A DNA stretch of 36,345 bases from an uncultured Acidobacteriota bacterium (GTDB lineage Bacteria; Acidobacteriota; Terriglobia; Terriglobales; Acidobacteriaceae), in assembly GCA_903832295.1 (NCBI GenBank), contig CAILAZ010000321.1, forward strand, positions 1 to 36,345, written 5' to 3'. This document shows positions 24,020 to 32,000 of this stretch, one piece after another. The position numbers were made by a program, and so were the translations under genes. Each line of letters starts with the position of its first letter. Within the stretch, counting starts at the first letter, position 1. The notes below the pieces were generated by a model that was given only the letters and a program-made list of their open reading frames with translations, did no database searches and was not told where the DNA came from.

Positions 24020-25504
24020 TCAGCCATTCAGGATGAACGGCATCATGGCGTGGATGATTCCGATGTCTGTGTCAGGCCTGGGAGGGAATTCGACGACGCC
24101 CTCAATGAAGGGAAGCTGGGTAGCCCTGAGCCTTGCGATCTCCGCTTCTTGCTCCTGAAGCCGGAGCTGCTCGGAGGGGCCAAGGCGGCCGAACTGCTTT
24201 TTCCACTCATTCAGCTGCATGACCTGCACCATGATGTTTGGGATGGTGATGTAGTGGAGGTGGGATTGGGCACGGTTCTCGTCCCGAAAGCGCCACTCAA
24301 CCTGGTCGAGGAACCCGGAGAGCTCCTCAATGATGGCCTGGGAGCTGAAGAAGACACGCACCATGTTTCCCACGGGCGATTGCAGGCTTTTTTCCTCGCG
24401 CTCGATCCGGCGGCGGAAGGCGACGAGCGTTTCGGATTCGGAGGCACTGAGCGGCCATGCGAGTGCGGCGTCCACGAGAACCCGGGCTTTGCAGGCGCGG
24501 TCGCGGGCGCAGGCGGTTACGGAGTACACAGGATCGATGGCGTCCACGTCGGCCAGAGTGGGCGGAGTGATTTTTGCGAACAGCTCTTCCCGCGAGGCCT
24601 TGACGCGGTATCTACGGTCCGCGTCGATCAGTTTCAGGAGTTCGTCCCAGGCCTCCTGCTGCCCCCCGGTGCGGGCGTAGATACGGGCGAGGAGGTAGGC
24701 GGCAGGAAGAAAGCTGGGCCAGTTCTCGCGGGCAATGAGGCAGTATTTCTCAGACTCGTCGAGCATCTCTTCGACCTTGGCCTTATAGGCCTCCCACAGG
24801 GAGATGGAACAGAGACACTCCGTTACCTTTTGCGAGTAGTCACTGGCAACAACCCAGTACAACTGGGCGAGGTTGTAGGCAATCTGGCCGGTGAGTACGG
24901 GGGAGTTGGTGACGGGAGCGTAGCGGAAGGCGAGAAGGAGATGGTGATTTGCCTTTTCGAAATCGACATAGGATTGCCCGGAGTCGCAGCCGTAAAGATA
25001 GAGCTTGCCGAGTTGGAACTGGAGGACGGCATCGACGGCATTGAGCGCCTCTGCCTGGTGGAAGCGGTCCAGGGCTTCCTGGTAGAGGCCCGCCTTAAGG
25101 TTGGTGGTTCCGAGGCGCGAGAGTTCGCGGGCCTGGGTCATGAGCGGGGACTTGAGAGTGTTGTGAATTCCGTCGAGCTTGGCGGAGATTTCCTCCAGCA
25201 CATCGAGCTGCTCGGTCATCTTGTCGGCGATGAGCCAGAGGCCTTCTTCGAAGCGGCCGGCGAGGTTGTCGAGGGAATCGCTGATTCCGCGATCCAGGGA
25301 TTCAAGGCCACGGGAGTTGCCGTACTCGAGATGTTCGAGGCGATCCACGACTTCAGAGAAATTCTGGGTGGAAGCGACGATCTGGCGTCCGGCGGCATTG
25401 CCGATGGAATTCTGAATGTTGAGCAGGTAGGAGTTCCAGCTGATACTGCCGAAAGGAAAGGACATGCTTGGCCCCAATACGGTGTTGCTGAAAAGAGGAA
25501 TCAT
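24020..25504 (-). CDS. TPR protein with helical N-terminal module, unknown function
   Basis: A roughly 494-residue cytoplasmic protein. An N-terminal helical part (GLESLDRGISDSLDNLAGRF, then EEGLWLIADKMTEQLDVLEE, then KSPLMTQARELSRLG) resembles a module I recall in front of TPRs in several bacterial proteins of unknown role. TPR units follow: GLYQEALDRFHQAEALNAVD, AVLQFQLGKLYLYGCDSGQS and GQIAYNLAQLYWVVASDYSQ. The C-terminal part (residues 330-494) is helical and unassigned, with a coiled-coil-like SEQLRLQEQEAEIARLRATQ. I chose the ATG at 25504, which has GGGAG five bases upstream; the frame is open to 25618. No signal peptide. It diverges from the secreted beta-helix gene. Confidence 0.75.
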   Translation of the reverse strand: MIPLFSNTVLGPSMSFPFGSISWNSYLLNIQNSIGNAAGRQIVASTQNFSEVVDRLEHLEYGNSRGLESLDRGISDSLDNLAGRFEEGLWLIADKMTEQLDVLEEISAKLDGIHNTLKSPLMTQARELSRLGTTNLKAGLYQEALDRFHQAEALNAVDAVLQFQLGKLYLYGCDSGQSYVDFEKANHHLLLAFRYAPVTNSPVLTGQIAYNLAQLYWVVASDYSQKVTECLCSISLWEAYKAKVEEMLDESEKYCLIARENWPSFLPAAYLLARIYARTGGQQEAWDELLKLIDADRRYRVKASREELFAKITPPTLADVDAIDPVYSVTACARDRACKARVLVDAALAWPLSASESETLVAFRRRIEREEKSLQSPVGNMVRVFFSSQAIIEELSGFLDQVEWRFRDENRAQSHLHYITIPNIMVQVMQLNEWKKQFGRLGPSEQLRLQEQEAEIARLRATQLPFIEGVVEFPPRPDTDIGIIHAMMPFILNG

Positions 25505-25775
25505 AGCATCTCCCATGACAGTGCCCGGCGGAGGCAGGTCACGTTTATGGTGCGAAACGGCGGGAGCCGGGTGCCGCCGGAATATCAGGGTGAGGGGGAA
25601 ACCAAGAGGTTGCGACAAAAATAAGATGAGTCAAAGCTGAATCCAGCTACATCTCTAGTTGCGGACACGGCAGGATGATCCTACAGACCTGCACACCCCA
25701 CCTTTGAAGCGCCGACCTACCTCCAAGGCCGACGAAGGAACGGGCAAGGTGTCCTACCTAAAGGAGTGTCACCCC

Positions 25776-26495
25776 ATGATTAAACTAGCCATGCGCTTAT
25801 GCGCCGCCACGCTCGCACTGTGTTCACTGCCGGCACTCGGCCAGACCCTGCTCAACCAGGCGAGCTTGAATGCCGCCGGAGGGACGATTTCGATCAGTAC
25901 GCCGGGAAGCTACAAACTAAGCAGCAACCTTGCTCCCCCGGCAGGAAAAGACGCGATCGACATTCTGACCGACAACGTGCATCTGGACCTGAACGGATTT
26001 GCCATTCTTGGCTCGTTGAGCTGTCCCGGACCGTCGGGCAAGGGCTGCGCCGGGGTCGGATTCCCTACGGGCATCTACGCCGGGGGAAACAACACTGTGG
26101 TGGTGAATGGGGTAGTAAAGGGCTTTTACTATGGGGTCTTTCTGTACTCCAGCGGCATGGCGGAAGAAATCGTCGCATCGAATAACGGATACGGAATTTA
26201 CGCCTACAATTCGCTGGTGAAGCGGAACATGGCGTTTTACAACAGCTACGCAGGGATCACGGTTTACAACGGGATTGTGAGCGAGAACGAGGTAAGCGGC
26301 AACCTGTTGCAAGGCATCTACGCGTATTACTCGACGGTGCTGGGGAATTCGGTGAACGGTACGCAGGGAGTGGGAGTGACCCTGAGCTACGGAATATTCG
26401 GGAGCAACATGATCGGATGGAACACCAGCGGCGCGTTGAGCAACAGTGGGGCAATTTCGCAGAACAACAACTTCTGCTACGGAAGCAGCTGCTAG
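25776..26495 (+). CDS. Secreted right-handed beta-helix protein
   Basis: A 239-residue protein with a clear signal peptide (MIKLAMRLCAATLALCSLPA, then LGQ). The mature part is built of short repeated strands, for example NNTVVVNGVVKGFYYGVFLY, ASNNGYGIYAYNSLVKRNMA, NSYAGITVYNGIVSENEVSG and LQGIYAYYSTVLGNSVNG. These are NosD/pectate-lyase-like parallel beta-helix turns, rich in Asn, Tyr and Gly. Two Cys near residues 87-94 and two at the C-terminus (CYGSSC) may form disulfides. No catalytic carbohydrate-lyase residues can be named. Start ATG at 25776 has AAGGAG nine bases upstream. A terminator follows, so the gene is monocistronic. The likely role is surface or periplasmic polysaccharide binding, an inference. 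Confidence 0.8.
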   Translation: MIKLAMRLCAATLALCSLPALGQTLLNQASLNAAGGTISISTPGSYKLSSNLAPPAGKDAIDILTDNVHLDLNGFAILGSLSCPGPSGKGCAGVGFPTGIYAGGNNTVVVNGVVKGFYYGVFLYSSGMAEEIVASNNGYGIYAYNSLVKRNMAFYNSYAGITVYNGIVSENEVSGNLLQGIYAYYSTVLGNSVNGTQGVGVTLSYGIFGSNMIGWNTSGALSNSGAISQNNNFCYGSSC

Positions 26496-26516
26496 GAAGC
26501 TGCAAAGGATGCAACG

Positions 26517-26551
26517 GTGCGGCGGATGAAAATTCGCCGCACTTTTGTTTT
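26517..26551 (+). terminator. Rho-independent terminator after the beta-helix gene
   Basis: Stem GTGCGGCG / CGCCGCAC extended by G-T, A-T and T-A pairs to a GAAA tetraloop (11 pairs), followed by TTTTGTTTT. It is 21 bases after the stop codon. Confidence 0.9.
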
Positions 26552-26559
26552 GGAGCAGA

Positions 26560-27363
26560 TCAGAGAGAGACGGGAAGGTGGAAGAAGCGGTGAAAGTTCT
26601 CGAGGGCGAGGGCTCCTGCGGCTTCGGGGGTGAGGGCGCGGAGAGCGGCGAAGTGGCGGGCGGTTTCCGTGACGTAGGCGGGTTCATTGCGCTGGCCGCG
26701 GTGGGGGACGGGGGCGAGGTAGGGGCAATCGGTCTCAAGGAAGAAGCGGTCGAGAGGGACGATGGCGGCGGCGTCACGGATGTTCTGCGCCTTGGGGTAG
26801 CTGATGTTTCCGGCGAAGGAGAGTATGAAGCCGAGATCGAGGGAGGCGTGGGCCTGGTCAAGGGTTCCGGTGAAGCAGTGCATGACGCCGCCGAGATTGG
26901 TGGCGGCCCACTGGTGGCGGAGGATGGCGAGGAGGTCGTCCCAGGCATCGTTGCTGTTGGCGCTGGGGCGGCAGTGGATGAGGATGGGGAGGCGGGCGGC
27001 GGCGGCGACCTGGAGTTGCTGGCGGAAGGCGTGTTGCTGAATGTCGCGGGGAGAGTGGTCATACCAGTAGTCGAGGCCGATCTCTCCGATGGCAATGACG
27101 CGGGGGTGGGAGGCGAGGCGGCGCATGTTGTCGAGATGAGCGGGGGTGAGCAGACGCGCCTCGTGAGGATGGACTCCGATGGAGGCGTAAATCCAGGGGT
27201 ACTGCTCGGCGAAGGGGATGGCGCACGCGATGTCATCGGGACCGTCTCCATTGCCGATGGCGAGGAGAGCGCGGATTCCAGCGTCGTAGGCGCGCTGGAT
27301 CATGGCTTCGCGGTCAGAGGCGAACTGGGGGCCGTCGAGATGGGCGTGTGAGTCAAGGAACAT
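26560..27363 (-). CDS. tatD: TatD-family metal-dependent hydrolase (DNase)
   Basis: A 267-residue amidohydrolase-fold protein of the TatD/YcfH family, cytoplasmic 3'-5' exonuclease or DNA-repair type. Metal ligands are visible in order: HxH in MFLDSHAHLD at the N-terminus, Glu in AIGEIGLDYWYD, His in PILIHCRPS, His in GVMHCFTGTLDQA, and Asp in FFLETDCPYLAPVPHRG. Start ATG at 27363. A longer open frame to 27972 covers the neighbouring gene on a different frame and is rejected. It lies 13 bases after the propeller gene on the same strand, probably in one operon. Confidence 0.95.
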   Translation of the reverse strand: MFLDSHAHLDGPQFASDREAMIQRAYDAGIRALLAIGNGDGPDDIACAIPFAEQYPWIYASIGVHPHEARLLTPAHLDNMRRLASHPRVIAIGEIGLDYWYDHSPRDIQQHAFRQQLQVAAAARLPILIHCRPSANSNDAWDDLLAILRHQWAATNLGGVMHCFTGTLDQAHASLDLGFILSFAGNISYPKAQNIRDAAAIVPLDRFFLETDCPYLAPVPHRGQRNEPAYVTETARHFAALRALTPEAAGALALENFHRFFHLPVSL

Positions 27364-27376
27364 GGAGGTGGTCGCG

Positions 27377-28417
27377 CTAGCGTTCGGGAAGTTCCGGGGC
27401 GATGGTGAAGCCGGGAACGCTCCACGGAAGGAAATAGGCGGCGGAGGTGGTGGCGAGGATGAGGGCGTGGCTGGGATCGAAGGCGAGACCGACGAGTGCG
27501 TTGGCGGCGACGACGAAAGAGGGCTGCTTCTCCGGGGTGATGCGGATGATGCCGCGATGGCCCTGCCAGCAGGCAGCGACGTAGAGATTGCCGTCGAGGT
27601 CGAAGGCAAGTCCCTGGGGGCGTCCGAGATTAGCGAAGAATGTGGTGATGACGCCGTGCGGGTCGATCTCATAGACGCAGTCGTTGGACGAGGTGGTGGG
27701 TCCGGCGACGTAGAGGTTGCCGTTGGGCGAGAAGGCGAGGTGGTAGGCGGCGACGCTGGGCTCGAGGGTGGCGAAGACGAAGATCTGGCGGTCAGGCGCG
27801 ATTTTGAAGATGGTGCCGCTGCGGTCTCCGACGTAGAGATTGCCGGGGGCGTCAAAGGCGATTCCGGTGGCGACGCCCATGCCTTCGGCATAGGTGGTGA
27901 GGCCTCCGGCGGTGGAGAGGCGATAGACGGCTCCATCATGGCGGGAGGAGATGTAGAGGTTGCCGTTGGCATCGAGAGCGAGGCCGGTAGGGTTCATGAG
28001 CTCGACGGGGATGGGGTGGAGAACGGATTCGTCGTCGATGCGGAAGAGGGAAGTGGGGACGGATTGTCCGCGACCACCGGAGAAGGTGATGTAGATGTTT
28101 CCGGCGTCGTCCACGGCGGGATTGGCGACGGGGTGGAGGTTCTCCGAGAGCATGGTGGCGAGGGTGAAGGAGATTTCGGCGGCACCGTGCTGGGTGGTGA
28201 CGGAGATGCGATCGCCAGCGGCATCGTCTGGAACGAGGACGGTGAGCTGTGAGGGCGAGGCAAAGGTAATGGTGGCGTGGGCCGAGCCGACGAGGACTTC
28301 CGGAGGCTGATTGAGACCAGCAAGAAGGTTGCGGCCGGTGAGGACGACTTCGCCTCCGGGCATGGCAAACGAGGGCTCGACGGAGAGGATCAGGGGAGAG
28401 TTGGACAATGGGCTCAT
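27377..28417 (-). CDS. IPT/TIG-domain plus NHL-type beta-propeller protein
   Basis: A 346-residue protein. Residues 1-90 are an IPT/TIG immunoglobulin-like domain (ILSVEPSFAMPGGEVVLTGR). The rest is a six-blade-like NHL/SMP-30 propeller with repeated blade ends: AVDDAGNIYITF, ALDANGNLYISS, AFDAPGNLYVGD, AFSPNGNLYVAG and AFDLDGNLYVAA. There is no signal peptide at ATG 28417, unusual for such domains, which are commonly exported in this type of bacterium. The upstream in-frame region offers no obvious signal sequence. Function is unknown; binding of a ligand or surface contact is inference. It is between pgpA and tatD on the same strand. Confidence 0.85.
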   Translation of the reverse strand: MSPLSNSPLILSVEPSFAMPGGEVVLTGRNLLAGLNQPPEVLVGSAHATITFASPSQLTVLVPDDAAGDRISVTTQHGAAEISFTLATMLSENLHPVANPAVDDAGNIYITFSGGRGQSVPTSLFRIDDESVLHPIPVELMNPTGLALDANGNLYISSRHDGAVYRLSTAGGLTTYAEGMGVATGIAFDAPGNLYVGDRSGTIFKIAPDRQIFVFATLEPSVAAYHLAFSPNGNLYVAGPTTSSNDCVYEIDPHGVITTFFANLGRPQGLAFDLDGNLYVAACWQGHRGIIRITPEKQPSFVVAANALVGLAFDPSHALILATTSAAYFLPWSVPGFTIAPELPER

Positions 28418-28437
28418 ATGTGCGCGCGTACCGAGTC

Positions 28438-28977
28438 CTATCTTACGATGCCGAAGTGTAACAGGATTTGAAGAACGATGAAGCCGTAGAGGCCAGCGCC
28501 TAAATCGTCAACCACGATACCGACGCCCTCGGGACGGAGACGCTCGAGAAGGCGGATGGGCGGGGGCTTGACGATGTCAAAGGCACGAAAGAGGACAAAG
28601 CCCGTGAGCTGCACCTTCCAGGTGAGCGGGGCGGCAACGAGAGTGAGCATCTGGCCGGCAACTTCGTCGATGACAACGTGAGAGGGATCGTCTCGATGGC
28701 AGGCGCGGGCGGTGAGGGTGGCGGCGGGGATTCCGATGGCGGTGGCCAGGGCACAGTAGGCGAGGGCCCCGGGAATGAGCATGGCGGGCGGCAGGTGGCT
28801 TGCGATGAGCGCCCAGGTGAGGACAGCGCCGAGTGAGCCCCAGGTGCCAGGGCCGGGCTTGAGAGCTCCGGCACCGAAGAAGGTGGCGACGGTCCAGGCC
28901 CAATAGGGACGGGTAGGACGGGCAGAGCCCTTCTTGGTGTGCTGGATGGGCTGCTCAGTTGGGCTTGCGGCGTCCAT
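28438..28977 (-). CDS. pgpA: Phosphatidylglycerophosphatase A
   Basis: Inner-membrane enzyme removing phosphate from phosphatidylglycerophosphate to give phosphatidylglycerol. Family motifs: TFFGAGALKPGPGTWGSLGA at the start of the domain, HVVIDEVAGQMLTL (acidic metal site) and the C-terminal GVGIVVDDLGAGLYGFI with the DD pair. Several hydrophobic helices lie between. I chose ATG at 28977 (179 residues); a frame back to 29088 would only overlap yacG. The start lies inside yacG, overlapping it by 23 bases. Confidence 0.93.
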   Translation of the reverse strand: MDAASPTEQPIQHTKKGSARPTRPYWAWTVATFFGAGALKPGPGTWGSLGAVLTWALIASHLPPAMLIPGALAYCALATAIGIPAATLTARACHRDDPSHVVIDEVAGQMLTLVAAPLTWKVQLTGFVLFRAFDIVKPPPIRLLERLRPEGVGIVVDDLGAGLYGFIVLQILLHFGIVR

Positions 28978-29242
28978 GGTTCTCGCTTTCATCGGCAGAG
29001 CCGGGCCACTCGGGGCCTTTGCGCTGGCTTCCGATGCGACGCTCCCTAGGCTCATTGTACTCGGCTTCTCCACCGGACTCAGGGTCATTCAGGGGCGATG
29101 AGACGACATAGCCTCCACTGATCCACTTACCGAGATCGACGACGCGGCAACGGTCAGAGCAGAAAGGAAAGTCAGGGTCCCGGGCGAGGACGATTTTGCG
29201 GCAAGTAGGACAACGGAGCGATGGTGTTTTCTTCTTCGCCAT
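28955..29242 (-). CDS. yacG: YacG-type zinc protein (DNA gyrase inhibitor family)
   Basis: A 95-residue protein with the four-Cys zinc site LRCPTCRKIVLARDPDFPFC and SDRCRVVDLGKWISGGY, the YacG signature including the conserved DLGKW. In E. coli YacG binds GyrB and inhibits gyrase. The C-terminal third is charged and poorly ordered (many Glu, Arg, Ser). Start ATG at 29242 is preceded by a run of seven Ts and has no visible ribosome binding site, which is unusual. It overlaps pgpA. Confidence 0.88.
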   Translation of the reverse strand: MAKKKTPSLRCPTCRKIVLARDPDFPFCSDRCRVVDLGKWISGGYVVSSPLNDPESGGEAEYNEPRERRIGSQRKGPEWPGSADESENHGRRKPN

Positions 29243-29350
29243 AAAAAAATAGGGTAACGCAAAATCAGGGAGAGCGGGGAGAGCGGAGGGCCAACCCTGC
29301 GCGGACAGAGCCTTCTCTAACTGCGCACGCATTTGCGGAGGAGGCAATGA

Positions 29351-29815
29351 ATGGCGGACAGGGCGCGGTGGGCTTTGGTGGCGGGGGTGGTGCTGTGGTC
29401 GGTGGCGGCGGTGGCACAGGGGGCAAGCAACTGCCGGACGGCACAGGTGATTCCACTGACCGGCGTGGAACCGCCGGCGAAAATTGTGATCGACCCGCCG
29501 CTGGCAGAACCGCTGGCTACGCGGGGAGTTGTGATTATCCAATACTGCGCGGAGAACCTGCACCTGGTGCCGGTGTTTGGGCCGAACACGCAGGCGGTTT
29601 CGCCGCGGATCGGGCACGTCCACGTGAGCCTGGACGACGCCAAATGGGTGTGGGCGGACGCGAGCGGAGAGCCGATTATTTTGCAGGGGCTGGCTCCGGG
29701 GAAGCACACGGTGTTCATTGACCTGGTGAACGCGAACCACCATTCACTGGATAAAAGCTCAATCAGTTTCGTGGTGCCGGAGAGCGCGGGCGAAAAGCAT
29801 GCGGAAGGGAGGTAG
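29351..29815 (+). CDS. Exported small protein (DUF6130-like)
   Basis: A 154-residue protein with a signal peptide (ALVAGVVLWSVAAVAQGA, cleavage near Gly-Ala). The mature part is beta-rich, with VVIIQYCAENLHLVPVFG, RIGHVHVSLDDAKWVWADAS and LAPGKHTVFIDLVNANHHSL. The conserved His and Asp suggest possible metal binding, as in related exported domains recalled as DUF6130/DUF4399. Start ATG at 29351 has GGAGGAGG six bases upstream. It is two bases from the cytochrome P460 gene, so both are co-translated and probably act together in the periplasm. Exact function is unknown. Confidence 0.8.
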   Translation: MADRARWALVAGVVLWSVAAVAQGASNCRTAQVIPLTGVEPPAKIVIDPPLAEPLATRGVVIIQYCAENLHLVPVFGPNTQAVSPRIGHVHVSLDDAKWVWADASGEPIILQGLAPGKHTVFIDLVNANHHSLDKSSISFVVPESAGEKHAEGR

Positions 29816-29817
29816 CG

Positions 29818-30294
29818 ATGAGGCGGATGGGGTGGCTGCTGGCGGTGGTGGCAGCGGTTGGAGCGCGCGGCGGCGATACAGGAGTGCGGCTGCCGGAAGG
29901 ATACCGCGACTGGAAGCTGATCTCGGTGGCGCACGAGGCGGGAGAGCTGAACGATTTCCGGGCGGTGCTGGGGAACGAGGTGGCGGTGAAGGCCTACAGG
30001 GAGGGGACGCTGCCGTTTCCGGATGGGACAGTGATTGTGCGGCTGGCGTGGAATTATGAGGCGTCGGAGGAAAACAACAAGATCTTTGGGCGCGCGCAAT
30101 CGTTCGTGGCGGGGGCTCCGGTGAACGTGCAGGTGGAGGAGAAAGACCAGAAGAAATACGCGGCGACGGGAGGGTGGGGGTTTGGTCAGTTCAAGGACGG
30201 GAAGGCGGCGGATGAGGCGGTGCTGAAGACCTGCTTTCCGTGCCACGAAAAGTTGAAGGGGAGGGATTTGGTGTTTACGCGGTATGCGAAGTGA
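29818..30294 (+). CDS. Cytochrome P460-family protein
   Basis: A 158-residue exported protein (N-terminus MRRMGWLLAVVAAVGARGGD). The fold region GVRLPEGYRDWKLISVAHEA, with FRAVLGNEVAVKAYREGTLP and FPDGTVIVRLAWNYE, matches the cytochrome P460 family. The c-heme motif CXXCH is present near the C-terminus in KTCFPCHEKLKGRDLVFTRY, as expected for P460-type c-cytochromes. In ammonia oxidisers P460 detoxifies hydroxylamine or NO, but most members in other bacteria are untested. The heme crosslink Lys cannot be proven from sequence. It is the second gene of a two-gene unit; start ATG has GGAGG upstream. Confidence 0.88.
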   Translation: MRRMGWLLAVVAAVGARGGDTGVRLPEGYRDWKLISVAHEAGELNDFRAVLGNEVAVKAYREGTLPFPDGTVIVRLAWNYEASEENNKIFGRAQSFVAGAPVNVQVEEKDQKKYAATGGWGFGQFKDGKAADEAVLKTCFPCHEKLKGRDLVFTRYAK

Positions 30295-30322
30295 GAAGGG
30301 AGGGCAGGGGCGCTCCCCAGGT

Positions 30323-31870
30323 TCAGAGAAGGCGGGCGACGAGATCGTAGTCGTGGGCCTGTTCGACGATGGCGCGGTGGAAGGTGCCGGGCTGGGGGGA
30401 TTCGAGGTCGCCGAAGTCGTTGATGAAGACCTTGCCGTCGATCTCAGGGGCGTGAGCGGGGGTGCGGGCCTCCCAGAGGAGGTCGGTTTCTTCGCTGGGG
30501 CCTTCGAGCATGACTTCGATTTCGCGGCCAATCCAGAGCTTGCGGCGCTGCTTGCTGATGCGCTTCTGAAGCTGCATGAGTTTGCGGCGGCGGCGCTCGA
30601 TTTCGCGCGCGGGGACTTTGTCAGAAAGGAGGAAGGCGGGGGAGCCTTCTTCGTCGGAGTAGGAGAATACGCCGAGCCAGTCAAACTGGGCGGCGGTGAC
30701 GAAGTCGCAGAGCTGCTGGAAGTCGGACTCGGTTTCTCCGGGGAAGCCGACGATGAAAGAGGTGCGCAGGGTGAGGTCAGGGACGGCGGCGCGCATCTTG
30801 GCGATGAGCTTGAGGAAGATTTCGGCGGAGCCTCCGCGCTTCATGCGCTTGAGGACCGAGGGGGCAGCGTGCTGAAGGGGGACGTCGATATAACGGCAGA
30901 GGCGGGGGTGGCTGGCGAGGACTTCGAGAAGGCGCGGGGTGATCTTGTTGGGGTAGGCGTAGAGGAAGCGGACCCAGCGGAGTTCTTCGACCTGGGAGAG
31001 AGAGGCGAGGAGGGTGGCTAGTCCGTCCTGCAGGCCGAGGTCTTCGCCGAAGCAGGTGGAGTCTTGCCCAATGAGGTTGATTTCGCGCACGCCCTGGGAG
31101 GCGAGGCGGGTAGCCTCGGTGACGACCGAGTCGATGGTGCGGGAGCGGAACTTGCCGCGAAGCTGGGGGATTATGCAGAAGGCGCAGGGATGGTCGCAGC
31201 CTTCGGCGATCTTGATGTAGGCGGAGTGGCGCGCGGTGGCGAGCAGGCGGGGAGTGTTTTCGTCGTAGAGATAGCTGGGCAGTTCGGCGGTGGCACCCTG
31301 CCAGGTGTCGCGGGCGAAGCGTCCGGCTTTTTCACGGGCGATTCCTTCGGGACGGGCGGCTGGGGGCTCTTGCAATCCGCTCTTCAAGGATTGCGAGGCG
31401 GAGGCGTGGGGGTGGGCTCCGCTGAGGATGGTGAAGGGCGTGGGTGGGGCGGGCGCGGGGGCGATTCCGGCGGCGGCGAGGATGTCGGAGAGTTCTCCGG
31501 TGCCGAGGACGGCGTCGATTTCAGGGATGCTTTTGCGGATCTCGTCGCGGTAGCGCTCGACGAGGCATCCGGTGACGATGAGGCGGGAGGCGCGGCCGTG
31601 GGTCTTGTGGCGGACCATTTCAAGGATGGTATCGACGGACTCCTGCTTGGCGGTGTCAATGAAGGAGCAGGTGTTGACGACGATGATGTCGGCGTCTTCG
31701 GCTCGGGCGGTGATTTCGGCTCCGTTGGTGGAGAGCATGCCCATCATGACTTCTGAATCGACGAGGTTCTTGGGACAGCCGAGGCTGACAAAGCCGATGC
31801 GCGGACGCGGCGGGAGAGCGTCGGCAGGGGCTTTGTTGGCGGAGGGAGCGGTGGGGAGTTTGGTGGGCAT
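30323..31870 (-). CDS. rimO: Ribosomal protein S12 methylthiotransferase (RimO)
   Basis: Radical-SAM enzyme adding a methylthio group to an Asp of ribosomal protein S12. N-terminal UPF0004 domain with three cluster Cys in GFVSLGCPKNLVDSEVMM, VVNTCSFIDTAKQES and IVTGCLVERY. Radical-SAM motif in IKIAEGCDHPCAFCIIPQLR, followed by the RimO-type GVREINLIGQDSTCFG. A TRAM-like domain ends the protein. At 515 residues it is longer than usual: about 100 residues between the two main domains are Ala/Pro-rich and poorly conserved (residues about 125-220). I chose ATG at 31870 over an open frame to 31933. Ribosome binding site is weak. Confidence 0.94.
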   Translation of the reverse strand: MPTKLPTAPSANKAPADALPPRPRIGFVSLGCPKNLVDSEVMMGMLSTNGAEITARAEDADIIVVNTCSFIDTAKQESVDTILEMVRHKTHGRASRLIVTGCLVERYRDEIRKSIPEIDAVLGTGELSDILAAAGIAPAPAPPTPFTILSGAHPHASASQSLKSGLQEPPAARPEGIAREKAGRFARDTWQGATAELPSYLYDENTPRLLATARHSAYIKIAEGCDHPCAFCIIPQLRGKFRSRTIDSVVTEATRLASQGVREINLIGQDSTCFGEDLGLQDGLATLLASLSQVEELRWVRFLYAYPNKITPRLLEVLASHPRLCRYIDVPLQHAAPSVLKRMKRGGSAEIFLKLIAKMRAAVPDLTLRTSFIVGFPGETESDFQQLCDFVTAAQFDWLGVFSYSDEEGSPAFLLSDKVPAREIERRRRKLMQLQKRISKQRRKLWIGREIEVMLEGPSEETDLLWEARTPAHAPEIDGKVFINDFGDLESPQPGTFHRAIVEQAHDYDLVARLL

Positions 31871-32000
31871 TGCTGTGAGTATTTTAGCAGCAGCGGGGGC
31901 GAGACATGGGACGAACGGCGGAGGCGACTGCAATGAAAGAGGAGAGCGGAGGTTTATCCACCCAAGCCCTGACAGTGCGGCCCAGGTGGGAGGATTTGGA

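Noticed and set aside
23945-25624. Very long plus-strand open frame (about 559 codons) opposite the TPR gene
   Set aside because: It is the antisense shadow of a minus-strand gene with clear TPR repeats; its product shows no domain logic and arises from GC-biased codons.
27363-27972. N-terminal extension of the tatD frame
   Set aside because: Ser/Pro low-complexity sequence overlapping the propeller gene; MFLDSHAH at 27363 is the family N-terminus.
29317-30684. Long minus-strand open frame opposite the exported gene pair
   Set aside because: Low-complexity Ser/Pro/Arg product; the plus strand has signal peptides, ribosome binding sites and a CXXCH motif.
30284-31021. Plus-strand open frame opposite rimO
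   Set aside because: Gly/Glu/Asp-rich product typical of an antisense frame; rimO is certain.
31954-31962. TTATCCACC, close to a DnaA box
   Set aside because: A single imperfect copy with no cluster, AT-rich unwinding region or origin genes around it.
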